Shown here piece after piece: positions 55,801-63,813 of a stretch of DNA of 64,000 nucleotides. Below the pieces are notes generated by a model. The model did not search any database and had not been told where the DNA came from. It saw nothing but the letters and a program-made list of their open reading frames with translations. Position numbers and translations under genes: made by a program. Location: positions 50,049,048-50,113,047 of the forward strand of contig NC_054741.1 in the NCBI RefSeq assembly GCF_018143015.1, read 5' to 3'. Positions within the stretch are counted from its first letter, which is position 1. Every line of letters starts with the position of its first letter. The stretch is from Lytechinus variegatus (Eukaryota; Echinodermata; Echinoidea; Temnopleuroida; Toxopneustidae).

Positions 55801-57200
55801 GTAAGCAATTTACGATCTAGTTCAATCCAGCATGAACGACTCACTATCGACCGCTCCCATCACCCTGCCAACCGCAGGCGCATCGGGCAGCTCGACTGCC
55901 GAGAGACCGGCTGTGACAAGGGTAGCATCGCCCTGCCAACCGCAGGCGCATCGGGCAGCTCGACTGCCGAGAGACCGGCTGTGACAAGGGTAGCTGGCAT
56001 CTCTTATATCTGGACTGCGCAACGTCAGAATCGCGTAAGTTTGGATTTTTTGATAATTCAAATATATTTCCAGTCAAATTGTATACCTAATCGGATTCTT
56101 GTTTTACTTACCATAAAAAAATTTCGAACATTTACGCGTCCAAAAATTTGATGAACTTTCAAGCTCCGATATCCACACTTTACAGGCGAGTTTCCACATT
56201 GAAACTTATATGTACAGAAAGAGCACATCTTCAGCTGTCTGTTAAAAGGCACGAGATTGCACCTACTATGTGCGCATGCGCATTAAACCCCTTTTCAATG
56301 AGCCACCCAGACAGAGGCGATGCCACTCGCAGCAAAACCCGCGCGAAAACCGTGCCACCAAAACCAGCGCTCGCGATGCCCCGTATTCGCACATAGCTAG
56401 ATATAGGCCTACTGATTAACATTTTATGACCAATGTTGTAAGGATGGGGGTCGGGTGTCCGGACACATATTTTTGAAGCCTTCTTTTTTGTCTTTGGATT
56501 AGGGCCTACACTAAAAATATGAATCCAATAGTTGTAATTAGGCCTATATCTTCTATTTTGTTCTCTATATTTTCTAACATTCTGTACTAAAAATTGATGA
56601 AACTTTGCTTGTATTTCTTTCCAAATGACTTGCTAAAATTGATCATCCGGACACACAACCTGTCCGGACACACAACAACTGGGTGTACAGTAGGTAGTCA
56701 GTAGGGCCTAATATAATAAATGGCAATCTAATCTGATCTTGTGACCCGTAAGAATAAGTTGTGAGTGATGTCACTCTTGAGACTTGACTCTTGTAATTAT
56801 GAGTTATTGGTCAGGATCACAAACAAGAAAAGAACAGTCCAGTCAGTCACACATTCGGTCACTCATTCGTTCAGAGCAAGAATCTTCAATCTTGAACTTA
56901 AGTCTTGGTTTTTTTCAACCGAAGAAGAAGAAGAGCATGCAACATGCAGTCGGAAAAGCCACGCCCATCCTCGACAAAGCAAACGTCAACGCAACCGCAA
57001 GTTCAGCCAAGACTTGGACTTACCGTCGTCAGAGAAGTGAATTCTTTCGGTAATTTGACGATTTTGTTGCTTTTAAGTTGTAAATTCTGAAGTCTATAAA
57101 GCTTTCCAACTGCCCTTGGTATATTACTTAAGTTTTTACTGGAAAGATTTAATGTTTGAGGCTGTCCTTTCAGAGCCCGCAGCACTAATGTATCAGCCAT
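33972..57200 (-). CDS. LRRC69: Leucine-rich repeat protein, LRRC69-like (complete, 7 coding exons)
   Basis: Exons on the minus strand: 57200-57024, 41918-41788, 40435-40168, 39551-39450, 38832-38792, 35795-35657 and 34082-33972. They add up to 969 bases, exactly 322 codons plus TGA. The protein is a short-repeat LRR array: LNLSSKNLSNIPRAVGKL, LQLKSNKIVKLP, LNLGNNCLEEIPDELCAL, a 24-residue repeat, LSVDGNQLTTLPGELCAL and so on. It ends with LKELYCEENPLLDKIP, LTARYVMKQL, a CALCG cysteine motif, TWLECVCFVDGH and LLCSYKCF. This C-terminal order matches vertebrate LRRC69 as I recall it, including the 24-residue repeat, but with one LRR fewer. Function is unknown; LRR arrays usually bind proteins, and no signal peptide or membrane segment is seen. 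Intron 1 is 15 kb. Confidence 0.8.
34150..34316. repeat. Inverted-repeat MITE in LRRC69-like intron 6
   Basis: GGGGACCGTTTCATCAA at the left and TTTCATGAAATGCTCCCC at the right, with CTGACAAG/CTTGTCAG words between. Confidence 0.5.
34580..35163. mobile_element. MITE family A, copy 2
   Basis: Same family as 22313-22897: starts AAGGTTAAGTCCACATCAG and ends GTGTACTTGACCTT with the internal mirrored TGAAAATTTCATCAAAATC / TTTTGATGAAATTTTCAG. Confidence 0.78.
35657..35795 (-). CDS. LRRC69: LRRC69-like coding exon 6
   Basis: WSYLRRAIRHYPNVRDMLAQ then ASKCALCGESFLNTWLECVC and FVDGHK. The CxxC pair plus later cysteines suggest a small metal-binding or disulfide module (inference). Acceptor TCTTAG, donor GTAAAG. 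Confidence 0.85.
35830..38780. other. LRRC69-like intron 5, no other gene
   Basis: AT-rich DNA. One SINE-like stretch (36760-36920) is the only structure recognised. A T-rich tract lies at 38015-38095. Confidence 0.5.
36760..36920 (+). repeat. tRNA-derived SINE-like repeat
   Basis: TGGCCCAGAAAGCGGTAGAG (A-box-like) and GTGGGTTTAATTCCCGG (B-box-like) at tRNA spacing, followed by a non-tRNA body. No complete cloverleaf. Confidence 0.5.
38792..38832 (-). CDS. LRRC69: LRRC69-like coding exon 5 (41-bp micro-exon)
   Basis: ELTARYVMKQLKD plus split R. Acceptor TTGTAG, donor GTATGT. Fits the LRRC69 block EITSRFVMNQL. Confidence 0.82.
39450..39551 (-). CDS. LRRC69: LRRC69-like coding exon 4
   Basis: 34 codons, LHKLPLKELYCEENPLLDKI to EVLTLK: LRR cap and start of the C-terminal region. 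Acceptor TTCTAG, donor GTATCA. Confidence 0.85.
40168..40435 (-). CDS. LRRC69: LRRC69-like coding exon 3
   Basis: 268 bases carrying nearly four LRRs of 23 residues (LSVDGNQLTTLP, IHAANNQLTSLP, FHVQQNRIKELP, IDVAANELRIFP). Acceptor TACCAG, donor GTAGGT. Confidence 0.85.
41788..41918 (-). CDS. LRRC69: LRRC69-like coding exon 2
   Basis: Acceptor TTTCAG, encodes LVTLNLGNNCLEEIPDELCA through ESKTLG. Two GT donors are possible: after 41792 (GTAAGT) or after 41788 (GTAGTT). Only the second keeps phase with exon 3 and gives TLGKLINLEYL, a proper LRR. The exon end is placed there. Confidence 0.75.
42084..42699. mobile_element. MITE family A, copy 3 (LRRC69-like intron 1)
   Basis: Starts TAAAGGAAAAGTCCACCCC and ends GGTGGACTTGACCTTTA; the ends form inverted repeats well over 100 bp long. 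This is the clearest copy for defining the family. Confidence 0.82.
42752..43990. repeat. AATGGT-type satellite array with a 108-bp unit and a three-unit higher-order repeat
   Basis: The array opens CCCCTTATAAAAATCGCC and proceeds through short AATGGT words into about seven monomers of roughly 108 bp. Each contains AATGGTATACCAT, two or three AATGGTGTCTCAGTGGTAT repeats and a CTATAATGGTATGA segment. Distinct monomer variants recur every third unit (TATGCCTCTAATGGT at about 43244 and 43573), giving a period near 329 bp. Long open frames on both strands are a by-product of the repeat and not genes. Confidence 0.9.
44612..46148. repeat. CCAGTT/CCAATT minisatellite array enclosed by terminal inverted repeats
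   Basis: 1537 bp bounded by CCCAGGACCAAAATCCAGTT and its mirror AATTGGATTTTGGTCCTGGG, with TA on each side. Almost all of the interior is built of CCAGTT, AACTGG, CCAATT and AATTGG words. From about 45415 to 46010 a unit of about 31 bp repeats (CCAGTTAGGATTTCCAGTTG then CCCAACTGGTT). Flanking TA suggests a Tc1/mariner-type or similar MITE whose subterminal repeats expanded. Confidence 0.85.
46839..46868. repeat. Run of about 30 C
   Basis: An uninterrupted C run followed by GGCCCCC; G-rich on the minus strand, which is the transcribed sense of the surrounding LRR gene intron. Length is likely to be imprecise in assemblies. Confidence 0.8.
46917..47103 (+). CDS. Candidate exon A of an unrecognised gene inside LRRC69-like intron 1
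   Basis: Open frame containing HQKLKEHGSDSDDFKVICRR then LN, ended by a strong donor GTAAGT at 47104. The region has CpG-rich DNA (CGTACGCGCGCGCGCACG) unlike its surroundings, as a promoter-proximal exon would. No ATG lies in this frame, so the true start or an acceptor is unresolved. The one leftover base fits the phase of candidate exon B at 49297. I do not recognise the protein. Confidence 0.3.
48053..48311. mobile_element. Fold-back MITE
   Basis: ACCGCTTTTCAAAATATTG is mirrored by CAATATTTTGAAAAGTGGT. A second inner pair, CGGATTGCTTGGATTCGC and GCAAATCCAAGCGATCCG, extends the symmetry. Confidence 0.7.
48789..48943. repeat. Small inverted-repeat MITE
   Basis: GGGGTCCATTGCAGAAAG then AGTTGC at the left; GCAACTCTAAATATACAACG then GACCCC at the right. 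Confidence 0.55.
49297..49416 (+). CDS. Candidate exon B of the same unrecognised gene
   Basis: Acceptor TTTTCAAAG, donor GTATGTG. Open in the phase left by exon A: WTTDTLDDMVDGPALHGNDT then TGVEHRKRAVYKKKMEFMK. The amino-acid mix is protein-like, with an acidic then basic stretch. No further exons were found downstream on the plus strand. Function unknown. Confidence 0.35.
49855..50025 (-). repeat. tRNA-derived SINE
   Basis: On the minus strand TCGTGGTCGTGTGGTTCTGA and GAATTTGAGTCC sit at A-box/B-box spacing. The body, with TGAAGTGAATGGGTACCCGG, partly matches a fragment at about 25185-25225 (CACCTCACCTGGGTTGAGTG against CACCTGGGTCTAGTGCAGCA). Confidence 0.6.
50127..50700. mobile_element. 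MITE family A, copy 4
   Basis: Starts CAAAGACATGTCCACCC and ends GGTGGACTTGACCTTTA; about 570 bp with mirrored ends. Confidence 0.78.
50803..51182. repeat. Second long-inverted-repeat MITE family
   Basis: TACCAAAATATTGTTA...AACTTTGTTATT...GAAATTTTCAGCATGATGCT at the left is roughly mirrored by AGCACTGAAAATTTCATC...AACGAAGTTATG...TTTTTTGGTAAAA at the right. Distantly similar in style to family A but separate. Confidence 0.5.
51541..52078. mobile_element. Inverted-repeat MITE
   Basis: GGCGTGTTTCTACAG at the left and TTTGTAGAAACACGCC at the right, with two internal CTGTTTCTACAG copies. About 540 bp, no protein. Confidence 0.65.
52855..53812. repeat. Second AATGGT-type array
   Basis: About 950 bp of irregular AATGGTGTA(C/T)GGTGAATGGTA(C/G)GCG-type words. 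It begins with ACCATT-orientation words (GGTCTACCATT near 52870) and switches to AATGGT orientation, and ends ATACCATTC followed by AATTTTTTTATAAGGGCC. That end is the reverse complement of the opening of the 42752 array (CCCTTATAAAAAT), so the two belong to one family. Confidence 0.82.
53871..53917. repeat. 17-bp stem hairpin
   Basis: TTGGTATCATTTGAAAG and its exact reverse complement CTTTCAAATGATACCAA flank a 13-base loop. Confidence 0.75.
53920..55800. other. LRRC69-like intron 1, no gene
   Basis: AT-rich. At 55105-55400 there is a low-complexity repeat with GGGGGACGCTGGC and TTTCGCCACC words; 55400-55600 repeats TGTCCCCCT. No protein seen. Confidence 0.45.
55832..56033 (+). other. GC-rich exon-like stretch with a 68-bp tandem duplication
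   Basis: From an ATG at 55832 the frame reads MNDSLSTAPITLPTAGASGS then STAERPAVTRVA, and a donor-like CGC/GTAAGT lies at 56034. A 64-bp segment (55863-55926) is repeated identically at 55931-55994, period 68. Because 68 is not a multiple of three, the duplication breaks this frame. The opposite strand is also open. It may be an exon hit by a recent duplication, or a CpG-rich repeat. Confidence 0.35.
56446..56690 (+). repeat. Dispersed repeat with TGTCCGG ends (copy 2)
   Basis: Same family and orientation as 7441-7680: GTGTCCGGACACATA, AAGCCTTCTTTTTTGTC, TTCCAAATGACTTGC, then two GTCCGGACACACAAC copies. Confidence 0.65.
57024..57200 (-). CDS. LRRC69: LRRC69-like coding exon 1
   Basis: 59 codons from MADTLVLRALKGQPQTLNLS to EFTSLTT, donor GTAAGTCC. 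The joined LTT/LVTLNLGNN junction gives a regular LRR. The ATG is 273 bp from that of the divergent WD40 gene. Confidence 0.85.
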
Positions 57201-57473
57201 CTTGACGCTATTTCAGTTGCTATGATCAAATATTGAATGGATTAGAATAAAATTATGAATATTTTTTACTATTTAGAATATTGATCAATTTAAAAATATA
57301 TAAAATATGTATAAATTTTATTATTACTGATTTTATTTGAGACATGATTAGAAAATAAAAAGTAAGCAAATTTCTTTATCATCAATATTATAAGAACGAG
57401 CCTAGCTACCTCGGAGTTTTTGGAAGTAGCAAAGTTGTCTGCCAATTTTATTTTAGTGCGTTGTGCTCCAAAC
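57201..57473. promoter_or_regulatory. Shared (bidirectional) promoter region of the LRRC69-like and WDR88-like genes
   Basis: Only 273 bp separate the two divergent start codons, so both promoters and 5' UTRs must share this AT-rich interval unless upstream leader exons exist. No clear TATA or CpG island is visible. Confidence 0.5.
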
Positions 57474-57584
57474 ATGCCGGTTTCTGAAAGTGATATCGAT
57501 CCACTTGCCCTAGAAATATTAGAAGAAGTAACTCCAGATATAAGAAGCAAGTCTGGCGTATGGGAAAATGAAGATCTTGCTCAG
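57474..57584 (+). CDS. WDR88: WDR88-like coding exon 1
   Basis: 37 codons from ATG to NEDLAQ, donor GTATGG, phase 0. The first exon holds the acidic N-terminus before the propeller. Confidence 0.72.
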
Positions 57585-60500
57585 GTATGGATCTCTCGAT
57601 CTCCACTCTATTCTGACATCGCCAGCGAGCAGCTTCACAGTGCACGGCCGGTTGCCACCGGAGCGTGTACCGGGAGACTCGGCTCTCGTGTTCGGGTTTG
57701 TTCCTGCTGGGCCTGCGGCTAGGCTTGGCTGGAGACTACATATAACTAGTATAAGCCTAAGCCCTAACGTTAAAGAAATTATAATTTCTAAACAAATTAC
57801 TCCTATGTGGATATAGAATTGGACAGTGACTTATGATTTTCATTACCAGTAGAGGCGCTGGTACTTGGGATTGTCCCAGTTTCAACTGTCTCAGTAACTG
57901 TAACAACACTGTAGGCCTAGGGCTAGGCCTGTAGGCCTACTAAGGATTTCTTCACAAAAGAAATCAAGGGCCCGTTTCTCAACACCGTCATAAGTCTAAC
58001 TTCTTGACTAAATCGGAGATAGTGAGCTACTTGTCCGCTAACCGTTTCACGAAGCCCTCTTTACCAAGATCGGGTACAACAACCTCACTAAATATTTATG
58101 ACACCTCCGAACCTGTCACAACTTCTTTCTTAATGACGTAGTGGCATCACGTGGGTAGACTATGACATGCAAAAGTGCCTAGAAATGTGAAAATTATAAT
58201 CTTACGTAATCAATCATAGATGTTGAAATTACATCCAAACACAAGTTGGATAATGCATTCTATGATCATTGTAATACAAAGAATCTACAAAAACTGTTGG
58301 TAATACTCCACAAAACCATTCATTTTGAAATAGTAAAATAATTTAATCGATAAAGATTCAACCACGTCAGGTCATCCATAAATGGACTCGTATTTGTCAT
58401 TTTCAGACCCCTATTAACATTTTGATAAATTCTATCTCTAATTTATGCATAGAATTTGTCAAAACGTAAGTTTTAGTACCGTATCTAAGATTTAAAAGAA
58501 AACTGTTAAACTATATTTTGATGATGTTTGGAATCGTAAAATACCGTATAATTATCATCATTTTACAACAAAAACCGTTATGGTTTTACTTTCGTAAACT
58601 ATTAAAATTGGATATCCGGGGGTACCCATCTCAACGTCCACATGTGATTTTTTAGTCACGAGATCAATTATTCATAATTCCATATTCTCAGCAATTGAAT
58701 GCTCTAGTCTTCATGGTCTAAGTATGTATGGTGCATAATATACCTGTGCTATTATTTTTAAAAGATGTAATTCCCAATTTATCACAATATTTGCAATTTT
58801 GTTGTAATTTTTCTTTTTGAAAATTATGCTATTTTGTAACATCGTATAACTATATGCAATAGCTGTGTAGCCATTAATTAATCTGTGGTGAAACTAGGCC
58901 TGGGTCAATACGGTCAATACAACGCTCCTGCAAAAAAATTTTTTTTTAAATTGCTAAAATTTTACATTTTACATCTTTAAATCCATGAAATGGCCATCTA
59001 TTTTCCATAATTCCTTGAAATTATTTTAATTTAGTTGAAAATTATCTAAATAATGAAGAATATTCACCTCTTTCCCGACTGTGATTTGAACTTACTCTCG
59101 GTAAAAATTGTAGTCCCACATGTAGACTTCAATGGTGTTGCTATGAAAATCTACATACAGTATCTACAGTATAGTTTTGATTATAAGGGGGGGGGGTTCA
59201 ATGGTCAAGGGAAGGATCTTCATTTATAAATAAGAGAAAATGCATGGAAATTTTTTTAATCTACATTCAATCAATTGTGCATCTAATTTGAATATGCATT
59301 TTTATTTCCACAATGAATTCTGGTTCATGGCATACATGTACATGCATCTGAATTTAAATACAAAGGGAAAAATGTGTCGGCAAAATCAGATATAGACAGG
59401 ATTTTTTTTATATTTCCCAAAAGCTCTATACCTCTTTGGGTTTACTTCTCATATATCAATGAATCAATGACCAAAAAGAATACTAACCTGTAGATAAAAT
59501 GATGCTTCGCGTACGCTAGTGTTGAACTGTTTTCCTTTTTTGTGGGAATCGGAACAGTGAGCCTTTTAATTTCATCTTGAAGTGTTTCAATTTTTTCAAG
59601 AAGATATACCACATCGGAATCCTGTTGCGGAGGCAAAGCGGAGTTACGTGTACCTGTATGAATCGTAGAGAACAATTTCCTATGTAGACGGATGTTCTTT
59701 TGTCTGTACTTTTGTGCTTTCCTCTCAGCATTTTTTTCCCTGCTTCTAGCTTTTTGGCTTTCGATGACAATAATTTGAACTGCTCTCTATAATGCTGCAG
59801 ACTCTTCTTAGCTCTTTGAAATTTCCTTGGCAAGTCTTTTCTTCCTCCTGTTCTAAGCTCAGATGCCAGTTCTCTTACTCGGCCTCTTGCTTTTGCTAGT
59901 TTTTCCAAAGCTCTTTGGTTGTTATATCATGGTTCTTTGTGATCTGCTCAAGCTTGTCTTGATAGTCTAACTTATTTGAGTCAGAAATCTTCAATAGTTG
60001 CTGACAATTCGAACATGAATCTGTTAAGGGCTTTAGAGCTGGATGGGTGGATGAAGGAGTAGGAATAGGATATGGTTCTTCCATGAAGGCAGCAATTCTT
60101 TCCTTGGTTCCTGGCCTGTTGAAATTCTTTTTCATTGAAGCTAGCTTGTCCCTGAGTCACTCTATTTGTCGAACAACAGTGCGCTCATTCACATCCCAGA
60201 TGTTGGCAACTTCTGGCAGAATTTCTTTCTCTGTATGATATGCGTTCAACATTTCCCCTTTGGTAACACTTTTTCCTTCTTTGATAGTGGCCAGTAATTT
60301 CCCTGGGTCTGGTGCGATTCCTTCCATTGCCATTTTCCTGTTAAATAAAATTCATTATACTTTCTCACAAACTTGTGTAAATTAAACACTTGTTAATGAA
60401 AAATTCTATTGAAAATAATGAACGATAAACTTCAGCAAGAAAAAAATATATATATGAAAATAATAGAAGTGAAGGAAAAAAAATCCACATAGAGTATTGA

Positions 60501-63500
60501 ACACAAAAACAAAACAAATCCCAATACACACAAAGACAAGAACAGAAGTCACAAACATGAAACAGTCAAACCATGAGCATAAATCTTTTCGTTTCTTTCT
60601 TGGGTATTTTATTTTTACTGCTGGATAATTGGCCTGGTCAAGATCAGGAGCACAGAAAACCAGGACACAACCACGGATTTATATTCATCTCTCAATCTCA
60701 TGTATTTGAAAATTAAACTAAAACAAAGTCATAGTATAAATCATATACAAAGAAAATTATATAATTAAAACTGGACACAACAGAATGGTAAAATAGATAT
60801 AAGACATTCAATAAATGAAAATGCATAATGCAGAAAATATCACATGTTTAAAAAAAAAAACAATGAACACTAGATTCTGAAAGCAGTAGATGGCAGGTTC
60901 GAATCCCAATGCTGGTTCCAATTTTTTCTGACTTACGCCATACGGTTTTCATTACAGATCGAGCATGCGATCTGAACCACATAGGAGCAATTCCGAAAAT
61001 TTGTTTACAAATATCTAACTTAAAATTAATACATACTCTGTATCATTATGATTAAACAAGGATAAAATAAAAAAAAAAATAAAATGTGTATGAGGGAAAT
61101 CAGTTCTTGTGCTTTCATATTGTTTCATATTTATCGTGATAAATGTGTTCTTAATTTTTTTTTTCTCTCCATCAGGTGAAATACAAGGTGTTGAGAGGTC
61201 ACCATGAAGGGATCAATTCTGTTCAGTTCTGCCTGAATGACACTCACATTGTGACATCATCAGATGATAAAACATGTGTGCTTTGGGTAAATATGTTCAA
61301 ATCATATCAATATATATTTTTTGAGACATCATATGAAGTCATTTAATTTACACTTTGAAAGAAAAATCATTAATAATAGCATTATTCACACATTGAAGGT
61401 ATGGGGGGCACAATGAGAAATTAGAGATAATGAATAGACCTATTTTGAGAAATGCTACAAAACAACTTGATCAAGACACTTTTTTCTAAATGTCAATATT
61501 AGATTTTCGTTTGTGTATGTGTGTATTTTTTTCTTTCTCTCTTTTTTTATCCCCTTTAGTTTTTTCTACAATCTTTCTCTTGTACTTTTATTTCTCACTT
61601 TTTTTTAGGGCGAGGTTATCCCACTCTGCATTATTTTCCCTCTCCTTATTATTAAGTCCACCCCAACAAAAAGTTGATTTGAATTAAAAGAGAAAAATTC
61701 AACAAACATAAAGCTGAAAATTTCATCAAAATCGGATGTAAAATAAGAAAGTTATGACATTATAAAGTTTTGCTTAATTTCACAAAATAGTTATATCCAC
61801 ATCCTGGTCGGTATACATATGAGGAGACTGATGACGTCACACACTTACTATTTCTTTTGTATTTTATTATATGAAATATTCAAATTTTCCCCTCATTGTC
61901 AAGTGAAATAATGATTAATTCCTCCCGGAAAATGTGGGATTAGCATTATTTAATAATATATGGTTCAGTCAAGTTGGTCCTTATTGTCAAATCTGTAAAA
62001 AAATGAAATATTGTATAATTCAAACAATAAAAAACAAAAGAAATAGTGAGTGATGGACATCTTCGACCGACTTATCTGCATGTCACTGAGTTGTGCATAA
62101 CACTGTTTTGTGAAAAATAAGGGAAACTTTAGAATGCCATAACTTTATTATTCTACATCCTATTTTGATGAAATTTTCAGCATTCTGATAGTTTGATTTT
62201 TCTCTATTTATTCAAATCAACAATTTTATGGGGTGGACTTGACCTTTGATATTATTTTTTATTCCATCTCTTGACTCTTTCAGAGCATGGAAACGGGTGA
62301 GAAAGTGCAGGTGTTTGAGGATCATGGATCCATCGTTAGCGAATGTCATATGAGTCCTGATAATACCAAGCTAGTATCGGCATGCTGGGATAAGCATGTC
62401 AGAGTATGGGATGTTGAGACAGGTAAAATATTGGTAAGTCGATTCAAGACAAGATGATTTATTATCAAATATTTTATTTACTGTTAAACCAGTAAAAAGA
62501 TGCACAAGCTAAGTGTGATCGATCTACTTCTAAATGTTGAAGAAAAAATGGCCACTTGTGTGTTTAACAGCATTAGGAATTATCATTGGTTTAAATGCAA
62601 TTCATTTTGGAATGAAAACCAGAAAGTACAAATATAACTATCATTGAGATATATACAACAAGATTGCAGGAATATCAGCAAGACGATACGAAAAATTAGA
62701 TATAGTTGTTTGACTAGATATTATGTATTGCTAGTTTCCAACAATAAGTAATGATCTAGACATTTTCTAATTGATATTTGTGATGTTTATTCTTACTTTA
62801 CTTAATTCTGTTAAACAGTTTCTGTCCACATTAGTTTTAGTTTGCCTGTTGTGTATATCAATAAAATAGAAGATTTACAATGTACTATGAGGTCTTCAAG
62901 AATATCTGGTGAGCTTTAGTTTGTTACAATGTATATTACTTTGTGCTTAAAATTGTAAGATAAATGTAATCAAAAGTTCTGAAGAATGAATATCAATACA
63001 AAAAAATGCACATACTGGGGGATAATGTTTTTTAAAAGACATTCTTGAATTTATTTGTATTTTTTATTTAGTGGCAAGGAACTCATGGTGGTATTGTGAC
63101 ATGCAGTCAGATCTCTCACGATGGCAAGTATGTAGTCTCGGTCTCAGACCTTGATAATGTAGTTGCAGTGAGATCCATACAAGACGGTAGTCTAGTCAGC
63201 AGTGTAAATGGTGAGTAGGGAAAATCAAGTTGGTTCAGTTGATATAATAAGTCTCAGACGGTTATAAAGGGCATGGTTCTGGTATTTATAAGCAGTTACA
63301 TGCCAGGAATATCTTTCTTAAGTAAAGAAAATATATTTTTCAATACTATGAAGTGCCTTGAGAAATTCATCAAAATGTATAACAGCACTTTGTAATTAGA
63401 TATTGTATTAGTATCAGGTAGTATGTTAATATTTTTTAATCATTTTTATTCTTGTAAAATATTCACACAATTATTACAAAGAATGTATATGTATAAAAAC

Positions 63501-63813
63501 ATTGCAATAAAAAAGGGTAGCATGAGAACAACTAGATGATCAGATATTGTTGGTTAAAACTTGTTGTTAGTACTCGCATTGTAATTCCTTAGCTTTGCGG
63601 TTCTTTAACAAATACTGTATTTGTTTGAAAGGGTTAATCAGAAGTTGACAATATAAGATCATATATTTTTTCCACATTGTTTGTAGATCTCCACAAGAGT
63701 ACCATCACATGCTGCCGTTTCTCCCCTGATGACAATCGCCTCTGTACTACGTCTATGGACAAAACCATTAAACTCTGGGATAGGAATAGCAAGAAAGTCA
63801 CCCTCCAGCTAGA
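57474..63813 (+). CDS. WDR88: WD40-repeat protein, WDR88-like, N-terminal part (5 exons, runs off right edge)
   Basis: Exons 57474-57584, 61176-61286, 62284-62433, 63072-63210 and 63687-63813 splice in phase (37, 37, 50, then split codons) to about 213 residues. The start, MPVSESDIDPLALEILEEV, is acidic. WD40 blades follow: VLRGHHEGINSVQF...DDKTCVLW, ECHMSPDNTKLVSACWDK then VRVWDVETGKIL, CSQISHDGKYVVSVSDLDN, and STITCCRFSPDDNRLC then MDKTIKLWD. The order and wording resemble vertebrate WDR88 as I recall it (VRAWDLETGKLLW, CKFSPDGKYVVSGFD, SITSCCFDPDSQR). WD40 propellers are protein-interaction scaffolds; WDR88 has no well-established function. The WD40 call is secure, the ortholog less so. 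The last blades are outside the window. Confidence 0.82.
57600..59440. other. WDR88-like intron 1, left part, no gene
   Basis: Partial copy of the 5835 MITE family at about 57848-57900 (GAGGCGCTGGTACTTGGGAT), a GGGCCCGTTTCTCAACACC repeat head at 57968, otherwise AT-rich DNA. Confidence 0.4.
59516..60333 (-). pseudogene. Broken coiled-coil protein ORF, antisense in WDR88-like intron 1
   Basis: From an ATG at 60333 a frame reads MAMEGIAPDPGKLLATIKEG and continues for 58 codons to an in-frame TGA (60159-60157). The same frame resumes as LRDKLASMKKNFNRPGTKER, proline-rich EEPYPIPTPSS, and a CSNCQQLL stretch. Near 59905 it must shift frame to continue as EKLAKARGRVRELASEL, a strongly charged coiled coil (KKSLQHYREQFKLLSSKAKK). 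The N-terminal KSVTKGEMLNAYH...VNERTVVRQIE segment looks like a small helix-turn-helix. I do not recognise the family; a transposon-derived or processed gene copy is plausible. Confidence 0.55.
60885..60928 (+). repeat. tRNA-like fragment
   Basis: GCAGGTTCGAATCCC carries a perfect B-box core, but no acceptor stem or A box at the right place. Probably a SINE remnant. Confidence 0.4.
61176..61286 (+). CDS. WDR88: WDR88-like coding exon 2
   Basis: First WD40 blade, VKYKVLRGHHEGINSVQF to DKTCVLW, 37 codons. Acceptor CATCAG, donor GTAAAT. Confidence 0.88.
61651..62248. mobile_element. MITE family A, copy 5 (WDR88-like intron 2)
   Basis: Starts ATTAAGTCCACCCCAAC and ends GGGGTGGACTTGACCTTTG, with mirrored TGAAAATTTCATCAAAATC and TTTTGATGAAATTTTCAG. 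Confidence 0.8.
62284..62433 (+). CDS. WDR88: WDR88-like coding exon 3
   Basis: Second blade, SMETGEKVQVFEDHGSIVSE to VRVWDVETGKIL, 50 codons. Acceptor TTTCAG, donor GTAAGT. A family A MITE ends 35 bp upstream of it. Confidence 0.88.
63072..63210 (+). CDS. WDR88: WDR88-like coding exon 4
   Basis: Third blade, WQGTHGGIVTCSQISHDGKY to SLVSSVN with a split codon at the end. Acceptor TTTAG, donor GTGAGT. Confidence 0.87.
63687..63813 (+). CDS. WDR88: WDR88-like coding exon 5
   Basis: Fourth blade, DLHKSTITCCRFSPDDNRLC to KKVTLQLE with a split last codon; acceptor TTGTAG, donor GTGAGT. Nothing further of the gene is visible in the last 190 bases. Confidence 0.87.

Noticed and set aside
60885..60928. 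tRNA gene
   Set aside because: Only the T-arm half is tRNA-like; no D arm or matching acceptor stem.
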